This document shows positions 1-8,953 of a DNA stretch of 64,000 nt, in pieces; the stretch's first letter is position 1; every line of letters starts with the position of its first letter. Under the pieces are notes generated by a model. The model was given only the letters and a program-made list of their open reading frames with translations. It made no database searches and was not told where the DNA came from. The DNA comes from JAGWBF01 sp963663025 (GTDB lineage Bacteria; Chloroflexota; Dehalococcoidia; Lucifugimonadales; JAGWBF01): assembly GCA_963663025.1 (NCBI GenBank), contig OY760073.1, positions 1,178,001 to 1,242,000 on the forward strand, given 5' to 3'. The position numbers were made by a program, and so were the translations under genes.

Positions 1-9
1 TCGATTTCC

Positions 10-47
10 CCCTTCGAGAGCCTCAGGACAGGCTCAGGACGAACGGA
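10..47. repeat. REP-like interspersed repeat
   Basis: A GC-rich palindromic-type repeat reading CTTCGAGAGCCTCAGGAC and onward to GAACGG. Variants of the same word (GTTCNCCCTGAG, CTCGAAGGG, GAACGG) occur many times in 36.9-39.2 kb and 43.1-45.1 kb. No gene is seen between here and position 216. Confidence 0.7.
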
Positions 48-156
48 CAGTGGCAGAGTTTCGTATGCCTCAACCAGAGGGCATCGCGCCTTGTTACCCA
101 AGGGGACGGCTAGTACAATGGGCGGCACTGGCCCGCCTGTGCTGAATCAAGCTTCC

Positions 157-184
157 CTGGATTGCGGCCTCCGCCGCAATCACG
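157..184. repeat. Solo end of the 130-bp repeat element
   Basis: CTGGATTGCGGCCTCCGCCG followed by CAATCACG matches the left terminal inverted repeat of the elements at 36.9-45 kb with two mismatches. The inside and right end of the element are absent, so this is a remnant or an independent small palindrome. Confidence 0.7.
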
Positions 185-216
185 ATCGGGAGAGGCCCCT
201 AAGGAGAACCGCGCCC

Positions 217-1395
217 ATGGAGTTTGGACTCGCCTACGAGATGCAGCGACCCACCCTGGACGACCATGCCCTCGTGGAAGAAACCATCAAACAGTGCATC
301 CTGGCCGACGAGATGGGCTGGGACTACGTCTGGTTCGTGGAGCACCACTTCCTGACGGGGTTCTCCATGTCGCCGTGCCCCGAGGTCATCTTCGGGGCCC
401 TCAGCCGCCTCACCAAGCGCATCCGGTTGGGCTTCGGCGTGGTCATTCTCCCCTACCACCACCCCATCAGGGTGGCTGAGCGGGTGGCCATGATCGACCA
501 CCTCTCCAACGGGCGGGTGGAGTTCGGCACGGGCCGCTCTGCCCCCTACGAGCAAACGGGCATGGGCATCGACCCGCGCAACACCCGGGAGATGTGGGAC
601 GAGTCCCTCACCATGATCCCCAAGATATGGGAGTCGGACATGTTCGAGTGGGAGGGCAAGTTCTGGAACGTCCCGTCCCGGAAGGTTCTACCTAAGCCCT
701 ACCAGAAGCCCCATCCGCCCATCTGGGTAGCGGCCCTCCAGCCGGCCACCTACGAGATAGCGGCCCAGAAGGGCATCGGGGTGATGGCCCTGGGCGTCAG
801 CGCCCCGTCCTTGCTGTCCCCCCACATCGACGCCTACAAGAAGAACATCCTCAATGCCCAGCCCGTGGGCGGGTTCACCAACAACAGGTGGCTCAACGCC
901 GTCATGGGAATCTGCGGGGAGGATGATACGGCCACCAAAGAGCTGTCCGCCACATCTCTCAAGACCTTCTTCGGCCCAGACAGGCCCTACCTGGCCGATC
1001 AGAAGGACCTGTACGAGCTGCTGGTGAGGCAGTGGGGCGGGGTCCCCGAGCACCTGCAGCAGAACTTCGCTCGTTATGTAAAAGCCGAGGAGAACCCAGA
1101 GACGGGCGAGGTCACCGAGACCCTGGACCTTTCCGGGGGCGCGGGGCTGGCCCAACAGGTGTGGCGGGAGCTGGATGCCGAGACCCTGGCCAGCAGGGGG
1201 GTCATCGTAGCCGGGGATCCGGAGAGCTGCATCGCAGCGGCTAGGCTGCACGAAGCGACGGGTATCGACCAGCTTCAGTTCCTCATGGCCACGGAGACGG
1301 TGGACCATGCGGCGACCATGAAGTCCATCGAGATGTTCGGCAAGTACGTGATCCCCGAGTTCAAGAAGGCCGAGCGAGCAGCGTCTGTACTATAA
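217..1395 (+). CDS. LLM-class flavin-dependent oxidoreductase (luciferase-like)
   Basis: A 392-residue protein of the bacterial luciferase-like monooxygenase family (TIM barrel, uses FMNH2 or F420H2). The N-terminus MEFGLAYEMQRP, the segment WDYVWFVEHHF and the conserved GRVEFGTGRS near residue 95 are typical. The start at 217 is chosen because AAGGAG lies at 201-206 and homology begins here; the frame is open upstream to 91 but that part overlaps a repeat remnant. The substrate cannot be told from sequence; relatives oxidise or degrade varied organic compounds, and such enzymes are abundant in SAR202-type Chloroflexota. The stop codon lies inside the -10 hexamer of the following tRNA gene. 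Confidence 0.9.
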   Translation: MEFGLAYEMQRPTLDDHALVEETIKQCILADEMGWDYVWFVEHHFLTGFSMSPCPEVIFGALSRLTKRIRLGFGVVILPYHHPIRVAERVAMIDHLSNGRVEFGTGRSAPYEQTGMGIDPRNTREMWDESLTMIPKIWESDMFEWEGKFWNVPSRKVLPKPYQKPHPPIWVAALQPATYEIAAQKGIGVMALGVSAPSLLSPHIDAYKKNILNAQPVGGFTNNRWLNAVMGICGEDDTATKELSATSLKTFFGPDRPYLADQKDLYELLVRQWGGVPEHLQQNFARYVKAEENPETGEVTETLDLSGGAGLAQQVWRELDAETLASRGVIVAGDPESCIAAARLHEATGIDQLQFLMATETVDHAATMKSIEMFGKYVIPEFKKAERAASVL

Positions 1396-1396
1396 T
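1391..1396 (+). promoter_or_regulatory. Candidate -10 box for tRNA-Ala
   Basis: TATAAT 11 bases before the tRNA 5' end and overlapping the TAA stop of the oxidoreductase gene. No good -35 hexamer is seen at the right distance. Confidence 0.45.
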
Positions 1397-1406
1397 GTAG
1401 TCCTGC

Positions 1407-1478
1407 GGGGCTGTAGCTCAGGGGGAGAGCACCTGCTTTGCACGCAGGGGGTCAGGGGTTCGAATCCCCTCAGCTCCA
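1407..1478 (+). tRNA. tRNA-Ala (TGC)
   Basis: A full cloverleaf: acceptor GGGGCTG pairs with CAGCTCC (one G-U), D-arm AGCTCAGGGGGAGAGC, anticodon stem CCTGC/GCAGG with loop TTTGCAC giving anticodon TGC at 1439-1441, and T-arm with GTTCGAATC. The genome does not encode CCA here (ACAA follows). Nothing recognisable lies between it and 1637. Confidence 0.97.
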
Positions 1479-1637
1479 CAACTCCAGAAGGAATCAAGAA
1501 TCTTCGCTTTAACCCTCGCGCTGGATCTGTAGTCCTGCCCCTTCTTACGAATTCCCTGCGACATCCGACCCATCATTAGGACCAGCCTCTGCCTGCAACT
1601 GTGACTCTGACCTGCGCGCAGGGGGGCAACCCGGCCC

Positions 1638-2684
1638 TTATGATCGTTCTATCTGCCAAACCGATACCCCACCTCGGGCGTCGAGGGCGGCAAGTGCGCC
1701 CCCGTCGGGCCGCCAGTATAATTCGGACACCGAGGCTCCCAAATCCTCCGCCCCTATTGGTCCGCCTTTCCCATTTCTCTTCAGCGACCACACAACCACG
1801 GTGCCATCGCGCCCCCCCGATGCCAGACGCATTGCCCCGGGGGCGAAGGCTAGCGTCGTTATGGGTTCAACATGAAACTCCAGAACGCCTGGTCGCGTGC
1901 CTTCGGGGCCTTTTCCTCGGAAGCTCCAGACCGTCACTGCCTCCCCTCCCCCGGTGGCCAAAAGGGTGCCGGTATCATCAAAAGCCAGGGCCGAGGGCTT
2001 GCCAGGATACCCGAACATCTCGGAATCATGCCCCGTGGAGCGACGCCAGAAGTGCACCGAGTTGTCCTGGCTGCCGCAAACTACAATACCCCCGTCGGGA
2101 CTCAGCACCATCGAAACCAGGGACCCCTGCCACTCCAGCTTTTGGCGGGGCTCACCGGTTGATGCGTCAAAAAAGGCCACTCGACAGTAACAGGCCGTGG
2201 CCAGCTGCCCTTCACCAGACCAGGCGATCGCGCTGACGGTGCTTGGATGATAATCGGACCGCCAAAGCACCGAGCCGTTCGCATCATACACGTAAACCAG
2301 CCGAGAACAGGAGGCCGCCAATCGTTGGCCGTCGGGCGACCACGCGACGTTTTCCACCCAGTCGCTGCCGACGTCGATAGCATGGCTTACCTGGCCCTCG
2401 GCGGCGTCCCAGATTAAGACCCTTCCGTCCTGGCCGGCCGTAGCGAACATGCTTCCGCTTGGGTGCATTGCCATCGCCATTACACCACCGTCATGGACTG
2501 CGTGCCGCTCCCAGGCGGTCGCGCCAGACTCGCCGTCAAAAGCATAAACGCCGCCCTCGGTATCACCGGCGACCAGGGCTTGGCCACCCAGGCTCCAACC
2601 CCCGGCGATAGCATAGTCACCGACCGTCGCAAACCAGTCCCGGCTCAGAACACCCATAGGGCTGTCGGCGCTTAGATCAGGCAT
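1638..2684 (-). CDS. WD40 repeat protein in the Zur-type operon
   Basis: A 348-residue protein made almost entirely of WD40 repeats. Blade ends visible in order include VLIWDAAEGQ, VHFWRRSTG, VTVWSFRGK, VVWSLKRN and VSVWQIERS, consistent with a seven- or eight-blade propeller. No signal peptide or catalytic domain is seen. The start MPDLSADSP at 2684 overlaps the 3' end of the COG0523 gene by 13 bases, so the two are translationally coupled and share the operator at 4120-4148. Beta-propellers of this type are protein-interaction platforms; a role in presenting zinc-dependent clients to the GTPase is a guess from the operon only. Confidence 0.85.
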   Translation of the reverse strand: MPDLSADSPMGVLSRDWFATVGDYAIAGGWSLGGQALVAGDTEGGVYAFDGESGATAWERHAVHDGGVMAMAMHPSGSMFATAGQDGRVLIWDAAEGQVSHAIDVGSDWVENVAWSPDGQRLAASCSRLVYVYDANGSVLWRSDYHPSTVSAIAWSGEGQLATACYCRVAFFDASTGEPRQKLEWQGSLVSMVLSPDGGIVVCGSQDNSVHFWRRSTGHDSEMFGYPGKPSALAFDDTGTLLATGGGEAVTVWSFRGKGPEGTRPGVLEFHVEPITTLAFAPGAMRLASGGRDGTVVVWSLKRNGKGGPIGAEDLGASVSELYWRPDGGALAALDARGGVSVWQIERS

Positions 2685-4099
2685 GCTTCGAACCCCTCCC
2701 GCATGCCCTGTCCATCGAGGTTGCGGCCGATGAAGACGAGTTGGTTGCGGCGGGGCGTGTCTCCCCACTCGCGGTCCGGATAGCCGTCAAAGAGCATGTG
2801 AACTCCCTGGAAAACGAAGCGATTCGGATCCCCCGCAATGCTGATGAAGCCCTTCATTCGAAAGATGTCCACTCCGCGCTCCCGGAGCAGTTCGCCAAGC
2901 CAGGCGTTGAGCTTTTTGGGATCGGCGTCGCCGTCTATCTCGATGGAGATCGATCCTACCTCGCTGTCGTGCTCGTGCTGGGCGACCCAGGTCCGCTCGG
3001 CTTCAGCGGGAACCGCCGCTCCCTTGATGCGTTGTGTGTCTGTCTCTTCCTCTGCGCAGGCTGGCTCGGAGCAAAAGTTGCCCGCCAGTTTGAAAGACTC
3101 TCCATCCGCGTTCCTCAGTTGGAGATCGAACTCCTCCGGGAGGTGCTGGGTGAAGAGGCCAAACCGACCCGGCACTGCGACCTCAAAGAAAAACGACTTG
3201 CGTCCTGGGGAATCGAGCGGGAGGCTTACATGCTTTCCGACCGGAATCTCTTCTCCTGGATGAATGATCTCCGCAGGTTCGGCGTACTGCCGTACACACC
3301 ACTCCGCGCCCTCCCTGAGGGCAGCGTCATCGGTGGCTTGGTCGGGCACAACGACGAGAGACATCGCCGGATCAGGCCCATCTGCTAGGTTGAGCTCGTA
3401 GCGGCCGGTATCGAGCGCATAGACTCCCGTCCATTCGAAGGGATATTCCGGCTCGAGGAATGTGGGACGGCGCTCGAGCACCTGTTCCAGGTCGAAGGCG
3501 CCGAGGTCGAGTACAGTGTCGACGGGTACGTCCGCTCGCTCGCTGCGCACGACTCGGGCCATTCGGTTCATGCCCCGGAGACGGGACTCCAGAGTGTCGA
3601 GAGTCTCGACGCTTACGAGATCCGTCTTGTTGAGCAGGAGAACGTCTGCGAACGCTATTTGCTCCGTGCTTTCGTCGCTTCGGCCAAGTTGCTGGTCGAT
3701 ATGAGCAGCATCTACCAGCGTGACGATGCCGTCGAGGGCGTATTCAGCACGAAGCTCGTCGTCCATAAAGAACGTCTGAGCGACCGGGCCGGGATCGGCG
3801 AGCCCCGTGGTTTCCACCAGCACATAGTCGAACTTGTCGCGGCGCTTATTGAGGTTGTTGAGCACCCGAATCAGGTCTCCGCGCACCGTACAGCAGATGC
3901 AGCCGTTCGACATCTCGAAGACCTCCTCGTCAGCGTTGATAACGAGGGCTTGATCGATGCCGACCTCTCCAAACTCGTTTTCGATCACGGCGATGCGCTT
4001 CCCGTGCTCCTCAGTCAAGATCCGGTTGAGTAGAGTTGTCTTACCGGAGCCGAGAAAGCCCGTGAGGATGGTTACGGGTACCCTGTTCTGCGTGTTCAT
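2672..4099 (-). CDS. COG0523 (CobW/ZNG1-like) metal-chaperone GTPase
   Basis: A 475-residue G3E-family GTPase. It has a Walker A GFLGSGKTT (residues 14-22), the metal-binding CxCC motif CICC (67-70), an NKTD guanine-specificity motif near residue 155, and a C-terminal CobW_C domain ending in the usual NQLVFIGR segment. An insert holding CSEPAC and an acidic stretch makes it longer than most relatives. GGAGG sits six bases before the ATG. COG0523 proteins hand zinc, cobalt or other metals to enzymes; the Zur-like operator points to zinc, as for B. subtilis ZagA. It is separated from the cobalamin genes by 380 bases and is on the other strand, so a CobW role in B12 synthesis is less likely. Confidence 0.92.
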   Translation of the reverse strand: MNTQNRVPVTILTGFLGSGKTTLLNRILTEEHGKRIAVIENEFGEVGIDQALVINADEEVFEMSNGCICCTVRGDLIRVLNNLNKRRDKFDYVLVETTGLADPGPVAQTFFMDDELRAEYALDGIVTLVDAAHIDQQLGRSDESTEQIAFADVLLLNKTDLVSVETLDTLESRLRGMNRMARVVRSERADVPVDTVLDLGAFDLEQVLERRPTFLEPEYPFEWTGVYALDTGRYELNLADGPDPAMSLVVVPDQATDDAALREGAEWCVRQYAEPAEIIHPGEEIPVGKHVSLPLDSPGRKSFFFEVAVPGRFGLFTQHLPEEFDLQLRNADGESFKLAGNFCSEPACAEEETDTQRIKGAAVPAEAERTWVAQHEHDSEVGSISIEIDGDADPKKLNAWLGELLRERGVDIFRMKGFISIAGDPNRFVFQGVHMLFDGYPDREWGDTPRRNQLVFIGRNLDGQGMREGFEACLI

Positions 4100-4119
4100 T
4101 TGGAACCTCCTTCAACTAA

Positions 4120-4148
4120 TCGTAATCGATACGAGGTATCGATTACGA
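4120..4148 (-). promoter_or_regulatory. Zur-like operator (perfect 13-bp inverted repeat)
   Basis: TCGTAATCGATAC at 4120-4132, GAG spacer, then its exact reverse complement at 4136-4148. The outer half-sites TCGTAAT and ATTACGA are the half-sites of the Gram-positive Zur box (TCGTAATNATTACGA). The stretch can be read as two abutting 15-bp Zur boxes (4120-4134 and 4134-4148), each with one perfect and one degenerate half. It lies 20 bases upstream of the COG0523 start, where repressor binding would block transcription or initiation. Confidence 0.75.
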
Positions 4149-4149
4149 A

Positions 4150-4481
4150 ACAGAAGATTCTATGCTATCCGTTCTGTGAATGTCAACTAGTCGAATCGGC
4201 GGTGGCAGTTAGCCATTGGTGGGATGAACTAGCGCGATAGAGGGGGATGTGTAGGGGGAGGGAGGTCAGTAATGGCAACCCAGGCGCATGGAACACGGAC
4301 TCGGCCTGACCGAGACCGCCCAGAGTGTCCTTTGGGCGGACCCATAGGTGCAAAAGAGAATCCAAGCGGACATGGACCGCTGAACCGCGCGACCCCACCC
4401 TCAATCTGAATGGGCTCCTAGCGAGGTTAGTGGGCGTGAAATTCAACTATTTCTCATGAATGCACTATCATGTAGCTGATC
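4150..4481. other. Intergenic region without a recognised gene
   Basis: 332 bases between the divergent COG0523 and cbiB genes. A hairpin CCGCCCA/TGGGCGG is present near 4316-4340. I looked for a cobalamin box here because cbiB follows and did not find one. Confidence 0.5.
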
Positions 4482-5438
4482 ATGTTCTCGCTGTGGTCGG
4501 ACGGTCTTGTTCTGAACGCCCTGACATTTCTGCTGGCGGTGGGGTTGGACCGCCTACTGCCGGAGCCTCCGGCCAGAATCCACCCAGTCGTCTGGATGGG
4601 ACGCGCAATCGCCGCAATGGAACGCATCGCTCCTCGAAGGACGGTGCCGGCCCTTCTATATGGCTGCATCATCGTGATCATGTTGGTTGGAGCTTCGACA
4701 GCCCTTGCCGCGCTCGCGATATACGGCTTGGCGTCCCTTCACTGGGTGGCCTATGTGGGACTAGGCGCAATGGTGCTGCGGACCACATTTACTGTCAAGA
4801 GCCTCTCATCGGCAGCGAAACAGACCAGGCATGCCCTTCGGGAGGGGGGTCTGGAACCGGCCCGAGCAAGCCTGAAGAGCCTGGTTGGCCGCGACACCAG
4901 TGGCTTGAGCGCATCTCTAGTGGCCGCCTCTGCCATGGAGTCCGTGGCCGAAAACACGACCGACAGCTACATTGGACCATGGCTGGCCTTCGTGGTGCTC
5001 GGTGTGCCGGGCGCCGTGGGCTACAGGGCGGTGAATACGCTCGATAGCATGATCGGACATCGGGGCAAGTACGAATACCTCGGGAAGGTCGCTGCCCGCT
5101 TGGACGACATTGTAAACTTTGTACCGGCGAGGATGAGCGCCCTGCTCCTCCTGGCAAGCGGGGCGCTGTTCCGTCTCCCAGTCACTCGAGGTTGGTCTAT
5201 CATGTTAAGGGACCGTGGCCGTACGGAGAGTCCAAACGCAGGGGTGACTATGAGCGCGATGGCAGGGCTGGTGGGTACATGCCTGGAGAAGCCTGGGCAC
5301 TACCGCTTGGGCGACGGCCTGCGAGAGCCTGGGACTGAGGACATAGGCACGGCTATCCGCATCGCCGAATGGGCTGCCCTGCTGGGGGTTGCGCTAGTCG
5401 TCGGCGTGGTGGCAGCCCGACACGCCATCCTGAACTGA
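4482..5438 (+). CDS. cbiB: Adenosylcobinamide-phosphate synthase CbiB
   Basis: A 318-residue polytopic membrane protein of the CbiB/CobD(Pseudomonas) family, which joins adenosylcobyric acid to (R)-1-amino-2-propanol phosphate to give adenosylcobinamide phosphate. The family signatures DRLLPEPPARIHPVVWMGR near the N-terminus, ESVAENTTDSYIGPWLA, the loop GYRAVNTLDSMIGH and the SPNAG segment are all present. It opens a four-gene set cbiB-cobD-cobQ-pduX whose members overlap or are separated by 20 bases at most, so they should be co-transcribed. Confidence 0.95.
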   Translation: MFSLWSDGLVLNALTFLLAVGLDRLLPEPPARIHPVVWMGRAIAAMERIAPRRTVPALLYGCIIVIMLVGASTALAALAIYGLASLHWVAYVGLGAMVLRTTFTVKSLSSAAKQTRHALREGGLEPARASLKSLVGRDTSGLSASLVAASAMESVAENTTDSYIGPWLAFVVLGVPGAVGYRAVNTLDSMIGHRGKYEYLGKVAARLDDIVNFVPARMSALLLLASGALFRLPVTRGWSIMLRDRGRTESPNAGVTMSAMAGLVGTCLEKPGHYRLGDGLREPGTEDIGTAIRIAEWAALLGVALVVGVVAARHAILN

Positions 5439-5458
5439 GGGAAAGGCGGATACCTGGA

Positions 5459-6517
5459 TTGACCACTATACATGGCGGACTGGATGCAGGTGAGTTGCGC
5501 TCACTGGGCCTCCGGCCCGGGCAGGTCCTGGACTTCAGCGCCAACATAAACCCCTTGGGCCCATCCCCGCGGGTCACGAATGCCGCAGTCGAGGCAGACC
5601 TGTCTGCCTACCCCGACCGGCATAGCATCGCCCTGCGCGAGAAGCTGGCGACTCATCTCGAAGTTGGTATCGAAAACCTGGTCATTGGGAACGGTTCTAC
5701 CGAGCTTATCCACTTGCTTGCGCGAGCGCGCTTACGTCCTCACAACACATGCCTTATATTGGCGCCCACCTTCGGGGAGTACGAGACCGCAGCAAACATA
5801 GCCTGTGCAGGTGTTCATCTCTTTTGGGCCGACGAGGCCCGGGAGTTTCGTTGGTCCATCGATGCAGCGGTCGAGAAGATCGAACGGATGCGACCCCAAA
5901 TGGTCTTCCTCTGCAACCCGAACAATCCCACAGGGGTGTACCTTGATCACGGAGACGTCGAGCGCATCCGCAGAGCATCGGGTGAGGGGTCCCTGCTTGT
6001 GCTGGACGAAGCATACGTCCCCTTAGCGGACCAGCGTTGGAACTCCCTTCCTTTGCTCGGAAAAGGTAACGTCGCATTCTTGCGCTCGATGACAAAGGAC
6101 CACGCGTTGGCGGGAGTCAGGTTGGGTTACCTGGCTGCCCAGCCTGATGTGGTGTCTGCGATTCAACAGCTTCAGCCAGCCTGGAGCGTTAACGCCGTAG
6201 CCCAGGCCGCCGGCGTAGCTGCCTTGGAGGACGAGGCCCATGTAGAGGCGGCGAGGAAGGTAATTGCAGAAGCGAAAGAGTATCTCTACAGCGAACTGGA
6301 TTCTATCGGTGTTTTTGTTGCACCTTCTTCTGCTAACTTTGTGATGGCTCGCGTCAATGATGCGTCCAAAGTACGCAGCGCACTCTTGAAGCACGCCATC
6401 GTGGTGCGTGACTGCACATCCTTTGGGTTGCCAGGATACATACGCGTTGCCGTGCGGGGGCAAGAGGAGTGCGCCCGGCTAATTGAGTCCTTAAAGGAAG
6501 TGTTGGGACATGGGTAG
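5459..6517 (+). CDS. cobD: Threonine-phosphate decarboxylase CobD (PLP aminotransferase fold)
   Basis: A 352-residue class I/II aminotransferase-fold enzyme that decarboxylates L-threonine-O-phosphate to the aminopropanol phosphate used by CbiB. It begins MTTIHGGLDAGEL, has DFSANINPLGPS, the CNPNNPTGV substrate motif, DEAYVPL, and the PLP lysine in SMTKDHALAGVRLGY. The frame is open back to 5369 inside cbiB, but TTG at 5459 preceded by AAAGGCGG fits the family start and leaves 20 bases after cbiB. The following cobQ start overlaps it by 8 bases. Its partner PduX, which makes the substrate, is encoded two genes downstream. Confidence 0.92.
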   Translation: MTTIHGGLDAGELRSLGLRPGQVLDFSANINPLGPSPRVTNAAVEADLSAYPDRHSIALREKLATHLEVGIENLVIGNGSTELIHLLARARLRPHNTCLILAPTFGEYETAANIACAGVHLFWADEAREFRWSIDAAVEKIERMRPQMVFLCNPNNPTGVYLDHGDVERIRRASGEGSLLVLDEAYVPLADQRWNSLPLLGKGNVAFLRSMTKDHALAGVRLGYLAAQPDVVSAIQQLQPAWSVNAVAQAAGVAALEDEAHVEAARKVIAEAKEYLYSELDSIGVFVAPSSANFVMARVNDASKVRSALLKHAIVVRDCTSFGLPGYIRVAVRGQEECARLIESLKEVLGHG

Positions 6518-8036
6518 TCCCGGACTAGCCAAGGTCATTATGGTACAGGGGACCTCCTCCCATGCAGGCAAGTCCACTATTGCCACTGCCCTCTGCCGCA
6601 TCTTCGCACAGGACGGGTTCGAGGTTGCCCCATTCAAGGCCCAGAACATGTCTCTGAACTCGTATGTCACCCCCGACGGTGGGGAGATTGGCCGTTCCCA
6701 AGCAGTCCAAGCCGCCGCCGCCATGGCAACCTCCAAGGTGGAAATGAACCCTGTGCTGATCAAGCCGGAGGGAGACAGCCGCTCCCAGGTTGTGGTGATG
6801 GGTCGTCCACTGGCCGTGGCCTCGGCCCGCGAATACTACGACCTTAAGCCAACCATCTGGAGCACGGTGACCTCGGCCCTGGACCATCTGCGGGCTGAGT
6901 ACGACGTTGTAGTGATTGAGGGCGCCGGCAGCCCAGCGGAAATAAACCTCAGGCAGCATGACATCGTAAATATGAGGGTGGCCCTCCACGCAGATGCTCC
7001 CGTCCTGCTGGTAGGAGACATTGAGCGAGGTGGAGTCTTTGCACAGCTGGTCGGCACCATGGCACTCCTCGAACCCGAGGAGAAGGCTTTAGTAGAAGGC
7101 TATGTCATCAACAAGTTTCGGGGAGACGCATCCTTGCTCACGCCGGGACTCGCTTTCCTGAAGGAGCACACAGGTGTGCCGGTCACGGCTGTCGTTCCGT
7201 ACTTCCCGGACATACATATTACCGAGGAGGACTCGCTGGGTATCGCATCCGACATCGCGGGCGGCGAAACGGACCTGGACATCGCCGTAATGCGCTTGCC
7301 TCACATCTCAAACTTCGACGACTTCGATCCGCTGCGCAATGAGCCAGGAGTTCGTGTGCGCTATGTCGGGAGGTCCGAAGAATTTGGTGTCCCTGATCTT
7401 GTCGTCATCCCGGGCAGCAAGACCACCGTCGCGGACCTCGACTGGCTTCGAATGCAAGGCCTGGCTGAACTTATCCTGGCCGCGAGGCAACTAGGGACGC
7501 CGGTTATAGGCATTTGCGCAGGGTACCAGATGCTGGGAAGGGCCCTCCTGGACCCCGAGGGTGTGGAGTCTGCCCAGGCCGAGTCTCACGGCCTGGGCCT
7601 CTTACAAACTTCCACCACCTTCGCGACCCGAAAGGCTACCCACCAGATCCAGGGACATGTGACCGCTAATTGGGGACTCTTGACAGGCTGTCGAGGCGCG
7701 GAGATCTCCGCATATGAAATACACATGGGCGTTACCAACCGGGGTGATGGCCCAACCCAACCGTTCGTAGTGGAGAGCAGGTCCGGGCAAAGTGTTGAGC
7801 TGGCCGACGGCAGCTTGGATGAGGAGGGGCTGACCTTAGGCACATACCTCCACGGCCTTTTCCACAACCGCGCTGTGAGGCGCTCCATACTGGACCGCGT
7901 GGCGATAAGAAAAGGAATAACCTTGGCGGACTCGGCTGAGGATATCGATCCAAACGCTGAGTATGACAAGCTGGCTGCGTTGGTACGGGAACATCTCGAT
8001 ATGCAGCTGGTGTATCAGGTAACTGGACTGAAGTAG
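6510..8036 (+). CDS. cobQ: Cobyric acid synthase
   Basis: A 508-residue glutamine amidotransferase that amidates adenosylcobyrinic a,c-diamide at positions b, d, e and g. The N-terminal P-loop-like VMVQGTSSHAGKS (dethiobiotin-synthase fold) is followed by the class I amidotransferase domain with the nucleophile in IGICAGYQMLG (near residue 330) and the catalytic His in YLHGLFHN. Full family length. It overlaps cobD by 8 bases and pduX by 1 base. The enzyme belongs to the late, ring-decorating part of the pathway; no corrin-ring genes are in the window. Confidence 0.96.
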   Translation: MGSPGLAKVIMVQGTSSHAGKSTIATALCRIFAQDGFEVAPFKAQNMSLNSYVTPDGGEIGRSQAVQAAAAMATSKVEMNPVLIKPEGDSRSQVVVMGRPLAVASAREYYDLKPTIWSTVTSALDHLRAEYDVVVIEGAGSPAEINLRQHDIVNMRVALHADAPVLLVGDIERGGVFAQLVGTMALLEPEEKALVEGYVINKFRGDASLLTPGLAFLKEHTGVPVTAVVPYFPDIHITEEDSLGIASDIAGGETDLDIAVMRLPHISNFDDFDPLRNEPGVRVRYVGRSEEFGVPDLVVIPGSKTTVADLDWLRMQGLAELILAARQLGTPVIGICAGYQMLGRALLDPEGVESAQAESHGLGLLQTSTTFATRKATHQIQGHVTANWGLLTGCRGAEISAYEIHMGVTNRGDGPTQPFVVESRSGQSVELADGSLDEEGLTLGTYLHGLFHNRAVRRSILDRVAIRKGITLADSAEDIDPNAEYDKLAALVREHLDMQLVYQVTGLK

Positions 8037-8953
8037 TGGGTGCTCACCATAAGGATGGCCTCGTCCCACGGGTGCTGGCGCAAGGATCGGCCTTAGCCCC
8101 CGGCACCTGCGGCGAGCTGGCCCAGGGAGTGCTTGATGGGGTAACGGCCATGATTACCTGCCCCATTGACCTCTACTCGACAGCCACCGTGGAGCTGCGG
8201 GAAGGCACTGGGCGAGCCCAGGGACCCGCAGAGTCTCCAAAGGCTGTGCGGGCCGTCGAACTGACGATTGCTCTGCTGGGACGCGACGACCTAGATGGTC
8301 AGTTGTACATCCGTTGCGACGTTCCCCGTAGTAAAGGAATGGCAAGCAGTACAGCCGATATCGTGGCTGCCATCGGAGCTACCGCCGAGGCGCTGAACTC
8401 AGAGATTTCGATCAAGGACCAAGCAAAGTTGGCGTTGACCGTCGAACCCAGCGACGGAGTAATGCTGCCGGGCATCGCCCTGTTTGATCATATGGGCGGA
8501 CAGATCGCAAGATCATTGGGAGATCCGCCTGACATGAGGGTCTTAGTCTTGGAATTTGCGGGCGCGCTGGACACAGAGACTTTCAATGCCGTGGAGCGCC
8601 ATGCCGAGCTGCAGCGGCTGGAATCCAGCTTCCGAGAGGCCCTTGAACTGATAACTGAAGGGCTGGAAAGGGGCGACTCCGAACTCATAGGCCGTGGGGC
8701 GACCTTGAGCGCGTTGTCATATCAGGTTGTGCTCCCGAAACCCCAACTCCCTGAGGCAGCCACCCTGGCGCGAGACGCCGGAGCTTTAGGCGTGAACGTG
8801 GCCCATAGCGGCACGGCCATAGGCCTGCTGTTCAGAGGAGACACCGAATGTATAGCGTGGGCTTCGGATTCGGCTCGTAGGAGGCTCTCAGACCTCGTAG
8901 CGGTGCATGATCGGCAGCTTATCGGCGGTGGGGTCGTTAGAAACCCTCTTTAG
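8036..8953 (+). CDS. pduX: L-threonine kinase PduX-like (GHMP kinase)
   Basis: A 305-residue GHMP-family kinase. GTCGELAQG near the N-terminus and the ATP-binding loop PRSKGMASSTADI (around residue 100) match PduX, which phosphorylates L-threonine to the CobD substrate. GTG start overlapping the cobQ TAG stop (TAGTG). Its position directly after cbiB, cobD and cobQ supports the threonine kinase role over other GHMP kinases. The gene is followed by a convergent hairpin. Confidence 0.88.
   Translation: MGAHHKDGLVPRVLAQGSALAPGTCGELAQGVLDGVTAMITCPIDLYSTATVELREGTGRAQGPAESPKAVRAVELTIALLGRDDLDGQLYIRCDVPRSKGMASSTADIVAAIGATAEALNSEISIKDQAKLALTVEPSDGVMLPGIALFDHMGGQIARSLGDPPDMRVLVLEFAGALDTETFNAVERHAELQRLESSFREALELITEGLERGDSELIGRGATLSALSYQVVLPKPQLPEAATLARDAGALGVNVAHSGTAIGLLFRGDTECIAWASDSARRRLSDLVAVHDRQLIGGGVVRNPL

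Noticed and set aside
2741..4033. Plus-strand open frames opposite the COG0523 gene
   Set aside because: They lie antisense to a gene with clear Walker A and CICC motifs and lack any recognisable domain.
4183..4446. An 87-codon minus-strand frame between COG0523 and cbiB
   Set aside because: No Shine-Dalgarno, no domain, and composition typical of non-coding sequence.
4150..4481. A second cobalamin riboswitch before cbiB
   Set aside because: No B12 box or ACTGTAAGCGG core on either strand.
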